The notes beneath the pieces are model-generated. The model saw nothing but the letters and a program-made list of their open reading frames with translations, made no database searches and was not told where the DNA came from. From Parafrankia sp. EUN1f (GTDB taxonomy: Bacteria > Actinomycetota > Actinomycetes > Frankiales > Frankiaceae), in assembly GCF_000177675.1 (NCBI RefSeq), contig NZ_ADGX01000016.1:1-64000 (forward strand): DNA of 64,000 nucleotides, written 5' to 3'. This document shows positions 43,701-51,742 of the stretch, piece by piece. Position numbers and translations under genes: made by a program. Positions within the stretch are counted from its first letter, which is position 1. Each line of letters starts with the position of its first letter.

Positions 43701-44342
43701 TCAATGCTCCCGGTGCTCGAGAGCCTCCTGCCGGCCCAGGAACCGGCGGATCTGATCGCTCGCGGACGCACCGGCGGGCCGGATGCCGCCCGCCCGCGCC
43801 GGGCCCTCTTCTCGGTCCCCGCCCGCGGCTCCCGACGATCGCCCGGCCTTGCCACCGCCGCCCGCCGGCGTGGAACTCGGGGGAATACCGCCGGGCAGGT
43901 GCCCGACCAGCACCGTGTCGACCGGGACGAGCGGAACGATGCCGTCGAGAATCAGCTGGCCCGGCGCGCGGTCTCCCTCCCAGGCGCCGCCGGGCCGTTG
44001 GACGAAGAGCTCCTGCCCGTACACCGCGAAGCGCAGCGACACCGGCCCCGGCCGGGCGGAGCGCGCAGGCGCACCCGTGCCCCGGCCCGCGGCGATTCCC
44101 ACGTCCTGTTGTCCGGCACCGAGATCGGCACCGACTCTCAGGCGTTCCGCGGCCGCCCTTATCCGCCGTGGGCTCAGACCGGCGCGGCGCAGCGCGGCCA
44201 CGGCTCTGGCCTGGGTCAGCTCGCCACGCCCCGGACGTACCAGGCCGGAGCGACGCCAGTAGGCCAGCTGGCTGGGCGTGACGTGGCCGGTGTCGGAGGA
44301 TTCCGGAGCAGGCCTGGCCGTTCGGCGCATCCTGTCCGTCAC
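43701..44342 (-). CDS. MerR-like helix-turn-helix protein
   Basis: The 213-residue protein has an N-terminal MerR-type winged helix: TPSQLAYWRRSGLVRPG then LTQARAVAALRRAGLSPRRIRAAAERL (split here at the domain turn). A beta-rich middle with LRFAVYGQELFVQRPGGAW and a disordered Gly/Pro/Ala C-terminus follow. No effector-domain motif is recognised. It diverges from a second MerR-family gene at 44537, separated by 194 bp. Coding signal is fair but both strands are open here, so the exact start is uncertain. Confidence 0.6.
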   Translation of the reverse strand: MTDRMRRTARPAPESSDTGHVTPSQLAYWRRSGLVRPGRGELTQARAVAALRRAGLSPRRIRAAAERLRVGADLGAGQQDVGIAAGRGTGAPARSARPGPVSLRFAVYGQELFVQRPGGAWEGDRAPGQLILDGIVPLVPVDTVLVGHLPGGIPPSSTPAGGGGKAGRSSGAAGGDREEGPARAGGIRPAGASASDQIRRFLGRQEALEHREH

Positions 44343-44474
44343 CCGGCGAATGTAACCGCCGGGGTCATATCAGGCTCGTCCGAGGTGCTGCCACGCTTCC
44401 CGCGCCGGCGACAGCGGGGCAAAGTGGCGCCGGTACTGGTCCGGGCGGACGGTCGGCTCCGAATCAGGCTGGCC

Positions 44475-44500
44475 TTGACGCCGACGTGAACGTCTAGCGT
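44475..44500 (+). promoter_or_regulatory. MerR-type promoter/operator before the 44537 gene
   Basis: A TTGACG box (44475-44480), a dyad GACGTGAACGTC (44483-44494, five-base arms) and TAGCGT (44495-44500) lie 37-62 bp before the ATG. Dyads set inside a promoter are typical of MerR autoregulation, although the spacing between the two boxes here is shorter than the usual 19-20. Confidence 0.5.
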
Positions 44501-44536
44501 CGACGATGACGCGGCACGACGGCGAAGGAGACACGG

Positions 44537-45139
44537 ATGCGCATCGGTGAGTTGGCACGGCTCGCCGGCACCAGTCCTCGGGCACTGCGGTACTACGAGG
44601 AACACGGGCTGCTCCCAGCCAGGCGGATGTCCAACGGCTACCGGGACTACGACGCCGCGGACCTCCGCGCGGTCGAGGAGATCAGGGCCCGGGTCGCCGA
44701 GGGCTTCGCGCTCGCCGAGACGCGCCCCTTCGTCGAATGCCTCCGGGCCGGGCACGGGAGCGGTGACGCCTGCCCGGATTCCATCGACGGCTACCGACGC
44801 CGGATCGCCGAGATCGACGACGAGGTGGCTCGCCTTCTCCAGGCGCGGGAGCGGCTCGCCGCACGACTGGAGTCGGCTCACCGCGCCGGCGGGGCACCAC
44901 CGGCTCCGATGTCCGCCGAAGCAAGCATTCCCGGCCCCTGGCGGGATTTCCGAGGTCTCGATGCCTCCGCCGAGCGGCCGGGGTGCGCGCTGTTCCCGCC
45001 TGGCGCGCAGCGCGACAACGGGCCGCCCGGTCACCCATCGGATCGGCCGGAGACCACGGGCGGCCCGCTTTGGATGGACGAGGTGCACGCGGTCATCAAC
45101 GCCCGCCGCCGCGCAGCGCCAGAAATTCGCCCTCAATAG
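44537..45139 (+). CDS. MerR-family transcriptional regulator
   Basis: The 200-residue protein starts MRIGELARLAGTSPRALRYY, continues EEHGLLPARRMSNGYRDYD, the canonical MerR DNA-binding domain, then a coiled-coil dimerisation helix (about 80-118). Two cysteines (FVECLRAG and DACPDSIDG) are placed like those of a common actinobacterial MerR clade and might bind a metal or sense redox state. ATG 44537 follows GAAGGAGA. Residues 120-200 form an atypical disordered tail that is unlikely to be conserved. A dyad promoter element lies upstream, and dispersed repeat copy 2 begins 24 bp after the stop. Confidence 0.87.
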   Translation: MRIGELARLAGTSPRALRYYEEHGLLPARRMSNGYRDYDAADLRAVEEIRARVAEGFALAETRPFVECLRAGHGSGDACPDSIDGYRRRIAEIDDEVARLLQARERLAARLESAHRAGGAPPAPMSAEASIPGPWRDFRGLDASAERPGCALFPPGAQRDNGPPGHPSDRPETTGGPLWMDEVHAVINARRRAAPEIRPQ

Positions 45140-45162
45140 GAACAAACAGGGCGCGGAGCCAT

Positions 45163-45281
45163 CTGGCAATCGGCAAGAAGTGAGGATTTCGGTTGCTACA
45201 GCAGCTAAATCCTCCACTTCTTGCTTGGAAGCAGCGGGCAGCGGGCAGCGGGCGGCGGAAGTTCGAGGCTCGGGATTCCGC
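45163..45281 (-). repeat. Dispersed hairpin repeat, copy 2 (inverted)
   Basis: This is the reverse-complement counterpart of 26392-26501. The hairpin arms are GCAAGAAGTGAGGATTT (45173-45189) and AAATCCTCCACTTCTTGC (45207-45224), with one bulged base, and the far edge carries TCGGGATTCCGC (45270-45281). A short GCGGGCA-type tandem run lies between arm and edge. No gene is encoded. Coordinates of the edges are approximate. Confidence 0.72.
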
Positions 45282-45341
45282 AACGGGCTCCATGAACGCC
45301 GAATTCCCATGACGACACCGACGCGAGGGAGTTTTCAGCTC

Positions 45342-45716
45342 ATGAACACATCTGACGTCCTGGGCCGCCCGGATCTGGTGGAGGACGACGCCGAGGCCGC
45401 GGTGCGGCACGCGGACGATGAGACGTTCGGCCAGATCGTGCTGGGTTCCCCGGTGCCCGTTCTCGTCGACTTCCACGCGGACTGGTGCCCGCCGTGCCGG
45501 CTGATGCGGCCGATCCTCGGGCAGATCGCGGCCGAGCTGGCGGGGCGCCTGCGAGTGGTCGAGGTGGATGTCGACGCCAGCCCGAAAACGGCCTTGGCCT
45601 ACGGCGTGCTGGCGATGCCGACCATGGTCGTGGTCCGGGACGGCGTCCAGATGGCGACCATGGTGGGAGCGCGCAGCCGACGGCGCCTGCTGGAGGACCT
45701 CGCCCCGCACCTGTAG
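45342..45716 (+). CDS. Thioredoxin
   Basis: The 124-residue protein contains the thioredoxin core with active site ADWCPPCRLM (WCPPC rather than the more usual WCGPC), cis-Pro in VLAMPTMVVV and buried Asp in VLVDFHADW. It reduces protein disulfides in the cytoplasm, or serves a specific partner given the altered CPPC pair. ATG 45342 is chosen because GAGGGAG precedes it; an ATG 33 bases upstream also exists. The dispersed repeat copy 2 lies just upstream. Confidence 0.88.
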   Translation: MNTSDVLGRPDLVEDDAEAAVRHADDETFGQIVLGSPVPVLVDFHADWCPPCRLMRPILGQIAAELAGRLRVVEVDVDASPKTALAYGVLAMPTMVVVRDGVQMATMVGARSRRRLLEDLAPHL

Positions 45717-45857
45717 GGCATGTGGGTTCGTGGCGACCCCGCCGGCGAGGTACCCGCGGCAGGGCGTGCCCGGGCCGCGAGGCGTGACCACCAGCAATCT
45801 GGCGCTCTCATGCAACGGTTCTGGAGCGTTGGGGCGGTGGCTCCGTAGGCTCGCGGT

Positions 45858-46568
45858 GTGAGCGAGCGCCTGTACTTCCGTCAGCTTCTGTCCGGTCGTG
45901 ACTTCGCGGTGGGGGATCCCGCCGCGACGCAGATGGTCAACTTCGTCTACCTCATCGGTGATCGGGAGACCCGCGAAGCTGTCGTCGTCGACCCGGCCTA
46001 CCGGGTCGGGGACCTGCTCGACATCCTCGCCGCCGACGACATGCGGCTGACCGGGGCGCTGGTGACGCATCACCACGCCGACCACGTGGGTGGCACGGCC
46101 TTCGGCATCGAGCTGGAGGGCATCCGTGAGCTGCTCGAACGCACCTCGGTGCCGATCCACCTGCAGCGGGACGAGGCGGAGTGGGTGCGCCGGGGGACCG
46201 GTGTGGGCCAGGCGGAGCTCGTCGAGCACTCCGACGACGACGTCGTCACCGTCGGCGCGGTCGACATCCGGCTGCTGCACACTCCGGGGCACACTCCGGG
46301 GAGCCAGTGCTTCCTGGTCGACGGGCGCCTCGTCGCGGGGGACACGCTGTTCCTCGAAGGATGCGGGCGGATGGACTTCCCCGGTGGCGACGCCGCCGCG
46401 ATGTACGACAGCCTGCGCCGGCTCGGTGCCCTGGCGGACGACGTGACCGTCTACCCGGGCCACCGGTACTCGGCGGAGTCCTCCGCCGAGCTGAGCGTCG
46501 TGCGCAAGATGAACTACGTCTTCCGGCCGACGAGTTCGAAGCAGTGGCTCGCGATGCTCGGTGCCTGA
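45858..46568 (+). CDS. MBL-fold metallo-hydrolase (glyoxalase II/persulfide dioxygenase-like)
   Basis: The 236-residue protein has the metallo-beta-lactamase metal motif HHHADHVGG, a later His in LLHTPGHTPGSQCF, Asp in VAGDTLFLEGCGRMD and a final His in VYPGHRY. The GCGRMDFPGG stretch resembles the ETHE1/persulfide-dioxygenase and hydroxyacylglutathione-hydrolase branch. It is expected to bind one or two metal ions and act on a thioester or persulfide. GTG 45858 has no strong ribosome site. The upstream thioredoxin, 141 bp away, supports a sulfur or redox role. Confidence 0.87.
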   Translation: MSERLYFRQLLSGRDFAVGDPAATQMVNFVYLIGDRETREAVVVDPAYRVGDLLDILAADDMRLTGALVTHHHADHVGGTAFGIELEGIRELLERTSVPIHLQRDEAEWVRRGTGVGQAELVEHSDDDVVTVGAVDIRLLHTPGHTPGSQCFLVDGRLVAGDTLFLEGCGRMDFPGGDAAAMYDSLRRLGALADDVTVYPGHRYSAESSAELSVVRKMNYVFRPTSSKQWLAMLGA

Positions 46569-46696
46569 CGGCCGGGGCCTGGATGCCCGATGCCTGGACG
46601 GCCCGGCCTGGACCAGTTGACGTCGCGGCTGTGAGGCCGGACCTTGGGGCTGGCGGGCGTGACGGGGCTGGTGCGGGTGACGCGGCTGTTGGGGTG

Positions 46697-47038
46697 ATGG
46701 AGATGGTGGCAGTGGGTGCTGCATCCGAGCCGGCGGCTGGGGTCGGCTCCGACGAGCTGGGTGGTCCGGGCCGGCCCTGCGTGGAGATCGAGTACTGCAC
46801 CCGCTGCCGATGGCTTCCACGCGCCGCGTGGCTGGCCCAGGAGCTGCTCACGACCTTCGAAACCGATCTCGGCTCGGTCGCGCTCGTGCCGGGTAGTGGC
46901 GGCGTGTTCACCGTCCGGCTCGATGGTGAGGTGCTGTGGGACCGGCGTGAGCAGGGCTTTCCCGAACCGTCCGCGGTCAAGCGCGCCCTGCGTGACAGGG
47001 TCGCGCCGGGGCGCCCGCTGGGGCACGTCGAGCACTGA
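46697..47038 (+). CDS. SelT/SelW/SelH-family (Rdx) protein, Cys form
   Basis: The conserved part (about 35-105) reads VEIEYCTRCRWLPRAAWLAQEL then a central GSGGVFTVRLDG and EGFPE-like REQGFPEPSAVKRALRD, the bacterial SelW-like thioredoxin fold with CxxC in place of selenocysteine. Such proteins are thought to be small thiol redox factors. The start is uncertain: ATG 46697 gives 113 residues, with alternatives at 46703 and further in. Its position next to thioredoxin and MBL-fold genes fits a thiol-redox neighbourhood. Confidence 0.8.
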   Translation: MEMVAVGAASEPAAGVGSDELGGPGRPCVEIEYCTRCRWLPRAAWLAQELLTTFETDLGSVALVPGSGGVFTVRLDGEVLWDRREQGFPEPSAVKRALRDRVAPGRPLGHVEH

Positions 47039-47130
47039 CCGCGGCGGTCACATCGGGCCTTGCGACCAGTGCCGACGTCTCCCGTCGTCGGGTGCCCCCT
47101 GTTTCGACATGTTCGTCGATCCGGGCCCGG

Positions 47131-47922
47131 TCAGCGTGTTCCGAACACCTGCGTCCAGTAGTAGCGGTAGGAGCCGCCTTCGGCGTAGCCGACGCCGATG
47201 TGGGTGTAGGCGCAGTTGAGGATGTTGGCGCGGTGACCCGAGCTGCCCATCCACATCTGGATGGTGGCTGCCGGGGTTGCCGAACCGGCCGCGATGTTCT
47301 CGCCGACGTAGGTGGACGGGAAGCCGGCAGCCCGGGCCCGGTCGCCCGCCGAGGTGCCGTCGAGGCCGGAGTGGCTGAAGTAGTTGTTCGCGGCCATGTC
47401 CGCGGAGTGGGCCTGGGCCGCGGCGGACAGGCTGGCGTCGACGGCGAGCGGTCCGCATCCGGCCGCCTGCCGCTCGACGTTGGTCAGCCGGACGACCTCG
47501 TCCTGCCGGGTGCCCGCCGCCGGGGCCGGTGCCGGTGCCGTGGATGGTGCCGGGACCGGTCGCGGCGATGGGCTCGGCGGGGTCGTCGCGGGCCTGGTGG
47601 TCGTGGGCGGCGGTACCGGTGCTGGGACCTGCGCCTGGGTGGTCGCCGGCGCCGGGATCGGTCCGGCGGGGGCGGTGGATGTGGCCGGAGCCGAGGCTGT
47701 CGGTGTCGCCGCGGCCGCGGTCGTGGTTGGCGCTGTCGGTGTGGCCGGTGCAGGCCCGGCCGGCGTCGCCGTGGCGGGTGAGGCGCTCGGCGTCGCTGTG
47801 GCTGTCGTCGGCCGGCCGCCGTTGTCGGCCAGGTCGATCGGATCGGTACGGCAGGATGAGACGGCCGCGACAAGGGCGGCGGCGACTGCTGCGCTGGCGA
47901 CGGTCTTACGAACCGGGGCCAT
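47131..47922 (-). CDS. CAP-domain (SCP/PR-1) lipoprotein
   Basis: ATG 47922 with AAAGGAG gives 263 residues: a signal peptide ending in lipobox VSSC (C24), a 105-residue Pro/Thr/Ala linker, then a CAP domain (about 140-263). The CAP domain shows HSADMAANNYFSHSG, GENIAAG and GHRANILN, the residues that line its cleft. It is exported and anchored outside the membrane. Bacterial CAP proteins are of uncertain activity (binding or hydrolysis has been suggested). Longer frames upstream cross a spacer without ribosome site. Confidence 0.9.
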   Translation of the reverse strand: MAPVRKTVASAAVAAALVAAVSSCRTDPIDLADNGGRPTTATATPSASPATATPAGPAPATPTAPTTTAAAATPTASAPATSTAPAGPIPAPATTQAQVPAPVPPPTTTRPATTPPSPSPRPVPAPSTAPAPAPAAGTRQDEVVRLTNVERQAAGCGPLAVDASLSAAAQAHSADMAANNYFSHSGLDGTSAGDRARAAGFPSTYVGENIAAGSATPAATIQMWMGSSGHRANILNCAYTHIGVGYAEGGSYRYYWTQVFGTR

Positions 47923-48031
47923 TGGAGACTCCTTTGGCGATCTCCCCCCTCGCAACGCCTCGAACTGTAGCGAACCGGACAAACGCCTGCCGCGTCGGGT
48001 GGCCGCTTCCAGGCCGGGCTGGTCCGGGGTT

Positions 48032-49168
48032 CTACAGCCCGGGCTTGGTCTGGCTGTAGACCTCGACGTGCTTGCGGTCGATCGTGAGCCACACGGTCGT
48101 GCCGCGGACGAGCCGCAGCTCCGCCAGCCGCCGGGCCGGAATCTCGGCACGCACCACGGGTGCGGTGGAGATCTGCACCCGTACCTGGTCGCCCAGCTGC
48201 TCCACGGACGTCACCGGTCCGGTGAGGACCAGGACGCCTTCCGCGCGCAGGGGCTCCTCGATGTGCACACCGACATCCGACGGGCGCAGCGCGACGAGGA
48301 CCTTCCCGGCCGGCGCGTCGGAAGGCCCCAGGAGCGTGACCGGCGCTCCACTGCCACCGCCTTCGCCACCGCCACCACTGCCTGTGTCGAGGGTGACCAC
48401 GCCGCCCGAGCTGGTGCCGGGGAACAGGTTCAGCCCGGCCAGCCGTGCGACGTACGGCGTGTGCGGGCGAGTGATCACCTCGACCGGGGTGCCGCGCTGC
48501 ACCACCCGGCCGCGTTCGAGCACGGCGACGTCGTCGGCCAGGGTCAACGCGTCCACCGGGTCGTGGGTGACCAGGACGACGGGGACGTCCAGGGTGGGCA
48601 GCAGCGCCCGGATCTCGGCGCGGACCTCCAGGCGGGTGCCCGCGTCAAGCGCCGCGAGCGGTTCGTCCAGCAGGAGGAGGCCCGGGTCGGGGGCCAGTGC
48701 GCGCGCGAGCGCGACCCGTTGCGCCTGCCCGCCGGACAGCGCGTTCGGGCGCAGGTGCGCGACCTCCGTGAGGCCGAGCCGAGCGAGCCACTGCCGGGCG
48801 GCGGCGCGGGCCGCCCCCCGGCGGACCCGATGACGTACCCGCGGTCCGAACGCGACGTTGTCGATGGCGTTCAGATGCGGGAAGAGCAGATAGTCCTGGA
48901 AGACGTACCCGGTTCCGCGGTGCTCGGGCGAGACGAAGTGCCGGTTCTCGGGCTGGTCGAGGACGACTCCGTTCAGCACGATCTGCCCGGACCGCAGCGG
49001 AACGAGCCCGGCGAGGGCGCGCAGCAGGGTGCTCTTGCCGGCGCCGTTGGGACCGAGGACGGCGAGGGTGCGCCCCGGCTGGACGGCCAGCTCGGCGTCG
49101 AGGTCCAGCGTGCCCAGCTCGATGCCGATGCGGGCGACGAGGCCGGTCCCGTCGGATTTTATGATCAC
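48032..49168 (-). CDS. modC: Molybdate ABC transporter ATP-binding protein
   Basis: The 378-residue ATPase has Walker A GPNGAGKST, Q-loop in GYVFQDYLLFPHL, signature LSGGQAQRVALARAL, Walker B LLLLDEPLAALD and switch VTHDP. A C-terminal MOP/TOBE-like domain (about 300-370) carries LRPSDVGVHIEEP and LVRGTTVWLTI. GTG 49168 overlaps the modB stop (GTGA), showing translational coupling. A Gly-rich linker (GSGGGGEGGGSG) precedes the C-terminal domain. With ModA and ModB it imports molybdate. Confidence 0.92.
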   Translation of the reverse strand: MIIKSDGTGLVARIGIELGTLDLDAELAVQPGRTLAVLGPNGAGKSTLLRALAGLVPLRSGQIVLNGVVLDQPENRHFVSPEHRGTGYVFQDYLLFPHLNAIDNVAFGPRVRHRVRRGAARAAARQWLARLGLTEVAHLRPNALSGGQAQRVALARALAPDPGLLLLDEPLAALDAGTRLEVRAEIRALLPTLDVPVVLVTHDPVDALTLADDVAVLERGRVVQRGTPVEVITRPHTPYVARLAGLNLFPGTSSGGVVTLDTGSGGGGEGGGSGAPVTLLGPSDAPAGKVLVALRPSDVGVHIEEPLRAEGVLVLTGPVTSVEQLGDQVRVQISTAPVVRAEIPARRLAELRLVRGTTVWLTIDRKHVEVYSQTKPGL

Positions 49169-50031
49169 ACGATCCCCTGGGCCTGTCGGCTGTTCCACCA
49201 GCGGCCGCGCAGGGCGACGAGCACGACGATGCTGACGCTCAGCAGCACGAGGGACAACGCGATGGCCTTCTCCGGATCTACCTCCATGGCCAGGTAGACG
49301 GCGAGTGGCATGGTCTGGGTGGTCTTCGGGAAGTTGCCGGCGAACGTGATCGTCGCGCCGAACTCGCCGAGCGCCCGGGCCCAGCACAGAACGGCACCAG
49401 CCCCGATCGCGGGAAGGATCATGGGCAGGGTCACGCGGCGGAAGGTCGTCACCCGGCTGGCGCCCAGCGTCGCCGCGGCCTCCTCGAAGCGCTGGTCGGC
49501 GGCGCTCAGCGCGCCCTCGACCGACAGGACGAGGAAAGGCATGGCGACGAAGATCTGCGCGAGGATCACCGCGTCGGTGGTGAACGGGATGGTGAGCCCG
49601 AACCAGTTGTCGAGGTGGCGGCCGACGATGCCACGCCGCCCCAGCACGAGCAACAACGAGACACCGCCCACGACGGGCGGGAGGACCAGCGGAATGGTCA
49701 CCAGTGCGTGGATCAGGTCTCGCCCCGGGAAGGACGCGCGGGACAGCGCCCACGCGAGCGGGACGCCGAACACCATGCAGATGGCCGTGGCGATGGTGGC
49801 TGTCCGCACCGAGAGCCACAGCGCATGCCGGGTCGACGGGTCGGTGAGCAGATCGGGCAGTGACTCCCACGGCGCCCTGATGATCAGGGCGAGCAGCGGG
49901 AACAGCAGAAAGACGGTGGCGAGCGCCGCCGGCACGGCGAGCGGCCAGGGAGCGCGGACCCGTGCCTCGCGGCGTGCGCGGGTCACAGGCCGCGTGCGGG
50001 CTGCTCGCCGTGCCGGGCGGCGGGTGGTCAC
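49165..50031 (-). CDS. modB: Molybdate ABC transporter permease
   Basis: The 288-residue protein has six or so membrane helices and the EAA loop EEAAATLGASRVTTFRRVTLPMILPAI that contacts ModC (written here only in part: EEAAATLGAS). The helices around GARALGEFGATITFAGNFP are typical of ModB. GTG 50031 overlaps the modA stop by four bases, so modA-modB-modC are translated as a coupled unit. The N-terminal 25 residues are strongly basic. Confidence 0.92.
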   Translation of the reverse strand: MTTRRPARRAARTRPVTRARREARVRAPWPLAVPAALATVFLLFPLLALIIRAPWESLPDLLTDPSTRHALWLSVRTATIATAICMVFGVPLAWALSRASFPGRDLIHALVTIPLVLPPVVGGVSLLLVLGRRGIVGRHLDNWFGLTIPFTTDAVILAQIFVAMPFLVLSVEGALSAADQRFEEAAATLGASRVTTFRRVTLPMILPAIGAGAVLCWARALGEFGATITFAGNFPKTTQTMPLAVYLAMEVDPEKAIALSLVLLSVSIVVLVALRGRWWNSRQAQGIV

Positions 50032-50855
50032 TTCGCCGGGCCGAAGCCGGCTTCGGTGAGCACCTTGGTGCCGTCGGCGGACAGGACGTAGTCAACGAAG
50101 GCCTTCGCGGTCTCCGCGTCCTTCGACTCCTTCAGCGCCACGATCGGGTAGCTGGTCTTCGCGTTGACGTCGGCCGGGATCTCGACGCCGATGACCTTCT
50201 TCGGGTCGGCCGAGGCGACATCGGTCCGGTAGACGAGGCCGGCGTCGACCTCACCGAGGCTGACGGAGGTCAGGACGGCCTTCACGTCGGCGCCGTAGGT
50301 CACCGGGGTGACCTTTTCGCCGGCCTTGTCGAGAACCGTGGTGGCGGCCACGCCGCACGGTACCTGCGCCTCGCACAGCGCGACCTTCACGCCGGCCTCG
50401 TCGAGGTCACCGATCTCGTCGATCTTGGCCGGGTTGTCCGCCGGCACCGCGATCTCGAGCGAGTTCGTGGCGAAGGTCGTCGGACCGGTGGCGTTGCCCG
50501 CGTCGACGACCTCGGTCATGTTCTTCGCGCTCGCGGAGGCGAACACGTCCGCCGGCGCGCCCGAGTTGATCTGCTGCGCCAGGGCCGAGCTGGCGGCGAA
50601 GGAGAACGTGACGGTCGTGCCGGGGTGGGCCGCCTCGAACTGCTTGCCCAGCGTGGTGAACGTCTCGGTCAGCGAGGCCGCGGCGAGAACGGTGATCTTG
50701 TGAGGCTCCGCCGACGCGGTGGCGCTGGCGGAGGGAGCGGCGGTGGCCGTGTCGTCATCGGACCCGCAGCCCGCCGCGAGGAGCGCGAGGGCGGGGACCA
50801 GGACGAGGGGAACGGCGAGGCGAGAGACACGGGCTTTGCGCCCTGTACGGATCAT
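50028..50855 (-). CDS. modA: Molybdate-binding lipoprotein
   Basis: From ATG 50855 (276 residues), a signal peptide ends at lipobox LLAAGC (C30). The periplasmic-binding fold opens ITVLAAASLTETFTTLGKQF and has SSALAQQINSGAPADVFASAS, GLVYRTDV and AFVDYVLSADG, all typical of ModA oxyanion-binding proteins. It captures molybdate or tungstate outside the cell. Earlier starts GTG 50861 or TTG 50882 would add two to nine residues. It is the first gene of modABC and diverges from a PPOX-fold gene; no ModE site is obvious. Confidence 0.9.
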   Translation of the reverse strand: MIRTGRKARVSRLAVPLVLVPALALLAAGCGSDDDTATAAPSASATASAEPHKITVLAAASLTETFTTLGKQFEAAHPGTTVTFSFAASSALAQQINSGAPADVFASASAKNMTEVVDAGNATGPTTFATNSLEIAVPADNPAKIDEIGDLDEAGVKVALCEAQVPCGVAATTVLDKAGEKVTPVTYGADVKAVLTSVSLGEVDAGLVYRTDVASADPKKVIGVEIPADVNAKTSYPIVALKESKDAETAKAFVDYVLSADGTKVLTEAGFGPAK

Positions 50856-50960
50856 CGACACGGATGCACGATACAGCCGCAATCGCGGAATCTGTCTGCT
50901 TCTTCAGTCCGCGTTTACGGATCGGTAACCGCCTGCCTGTGCGCATGGGAGGCTGGCTCC

Positions 50961-51527
50961 ATGACGGTTGATCTCAGCGGGCGCGGTGCGGCCTTCCTCG
51001 AGTTCTGGCGGGAGCGGCATCTGTGCAGCCTGACCACGGTGCGTCCCGACGGTACGGCCCACGTCGTACCGGTCGGTGTGACGCTGGAGCCGGCGGCCGG
51101 CCTGGCCAGGGTGATCACATTTCGGCGTTCACGCAAGGTTGCACTGATAATGGGTCGTGATGGGGTCACGGTGGGTGAGCGTTTCGCCGAGGCGGGGTCG
51201 GCTGCGGTGTCATTCGGCGACGAAACCGACCCCTTTGATGGTGAATTGTCCAAAATTGAAGTGCGTGCTGGCGCTATTGCCGCCTCGGAGCATGCGTCGG
51301 GTCGGGTTGCGTCACGGCCGGGATCGGCGCCGGGCGTGCCCGTGGCGGTGTGTCAGATCGACGGGCCTCGGTGGTCGACCCTCGAAGGGCTGGCGGTCGT
51401 CCGGGACGACCCGGCCGCGGTCGCCGAGGCGGTGCGTCGTTACGCCGAGCGGTACCGAACCCCGCGGGTGAACCCGGAACGCGTCGTCCTGGAGATCTCG
51501 ATAACCCGGGTTCTCGGCACGCTCTGA
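50961..51527 (+). CDS. PPOX-fold (FMN/F420-binding) protein with internal insertion
   Basis: The protein has the split-barrel start FWRERHLCSLTTVRPDGTAHVVPVGV and end PVAVCQIDGPRWSTLEGLAVV, of the actinobacterial F420/FMN-dependent PPOX family (usually about 130-145 residues). Between SRKVALI and PVAVCQIDG there is an extra stretch of about 55 residues (nt 51150-51340) where relatives run directly on. The inserted DNA has visibly lower GC and rarer codons (AAA, ATT, TTG). ATG 50961 follows GGGAGGC. The cofactor-binding halves appear intact, so the protein may still fold with a surface loop. Confidence 0.8.
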   Translation: MTVDLSGRGAAFLEFWRERHLCSLTTVRPDGTAHVVPVGVTLEPAAGLARVITFRRSRKVALIMGRDGVTVGERFAEAGSAAVSFGDETDPFDGELSKIEVRAGAIAASEHASGRVASRPGSAPGVPVAVCQIDGPRWSTLEGLAVVRDDPAAVAEAVRRYAERYRTPRVNPERVVLEISITRVLGTL

Positions 51528-51742
51528 CCAGGAGTTTCGACGTTCTATCCCTGGAGAAACCGTGATGCGGATCACGGCATCTGTTACGGGCGGGTTACGC
51601 GCGGAGTGGCCTGGTGGCGATCACTGATGACTCGAACCAGCGGGTGGATCGCGGCGATGGCCGACACGGCGCGGTGACCGACAGACCGGGCTGTTGCGGA
51701 CATTAGACTTCGCACTCCGGGCGGCGCGGTACGGGAGGTGCG

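Noticed and set aside
48032-50095. A single 687-codon reverse frame that would merge modC with upstream sequence
   Set aside because: The upstream part lies in the wrong frame across modB. The GTG at 49168 with GTGA coupling gives a normal ModC.
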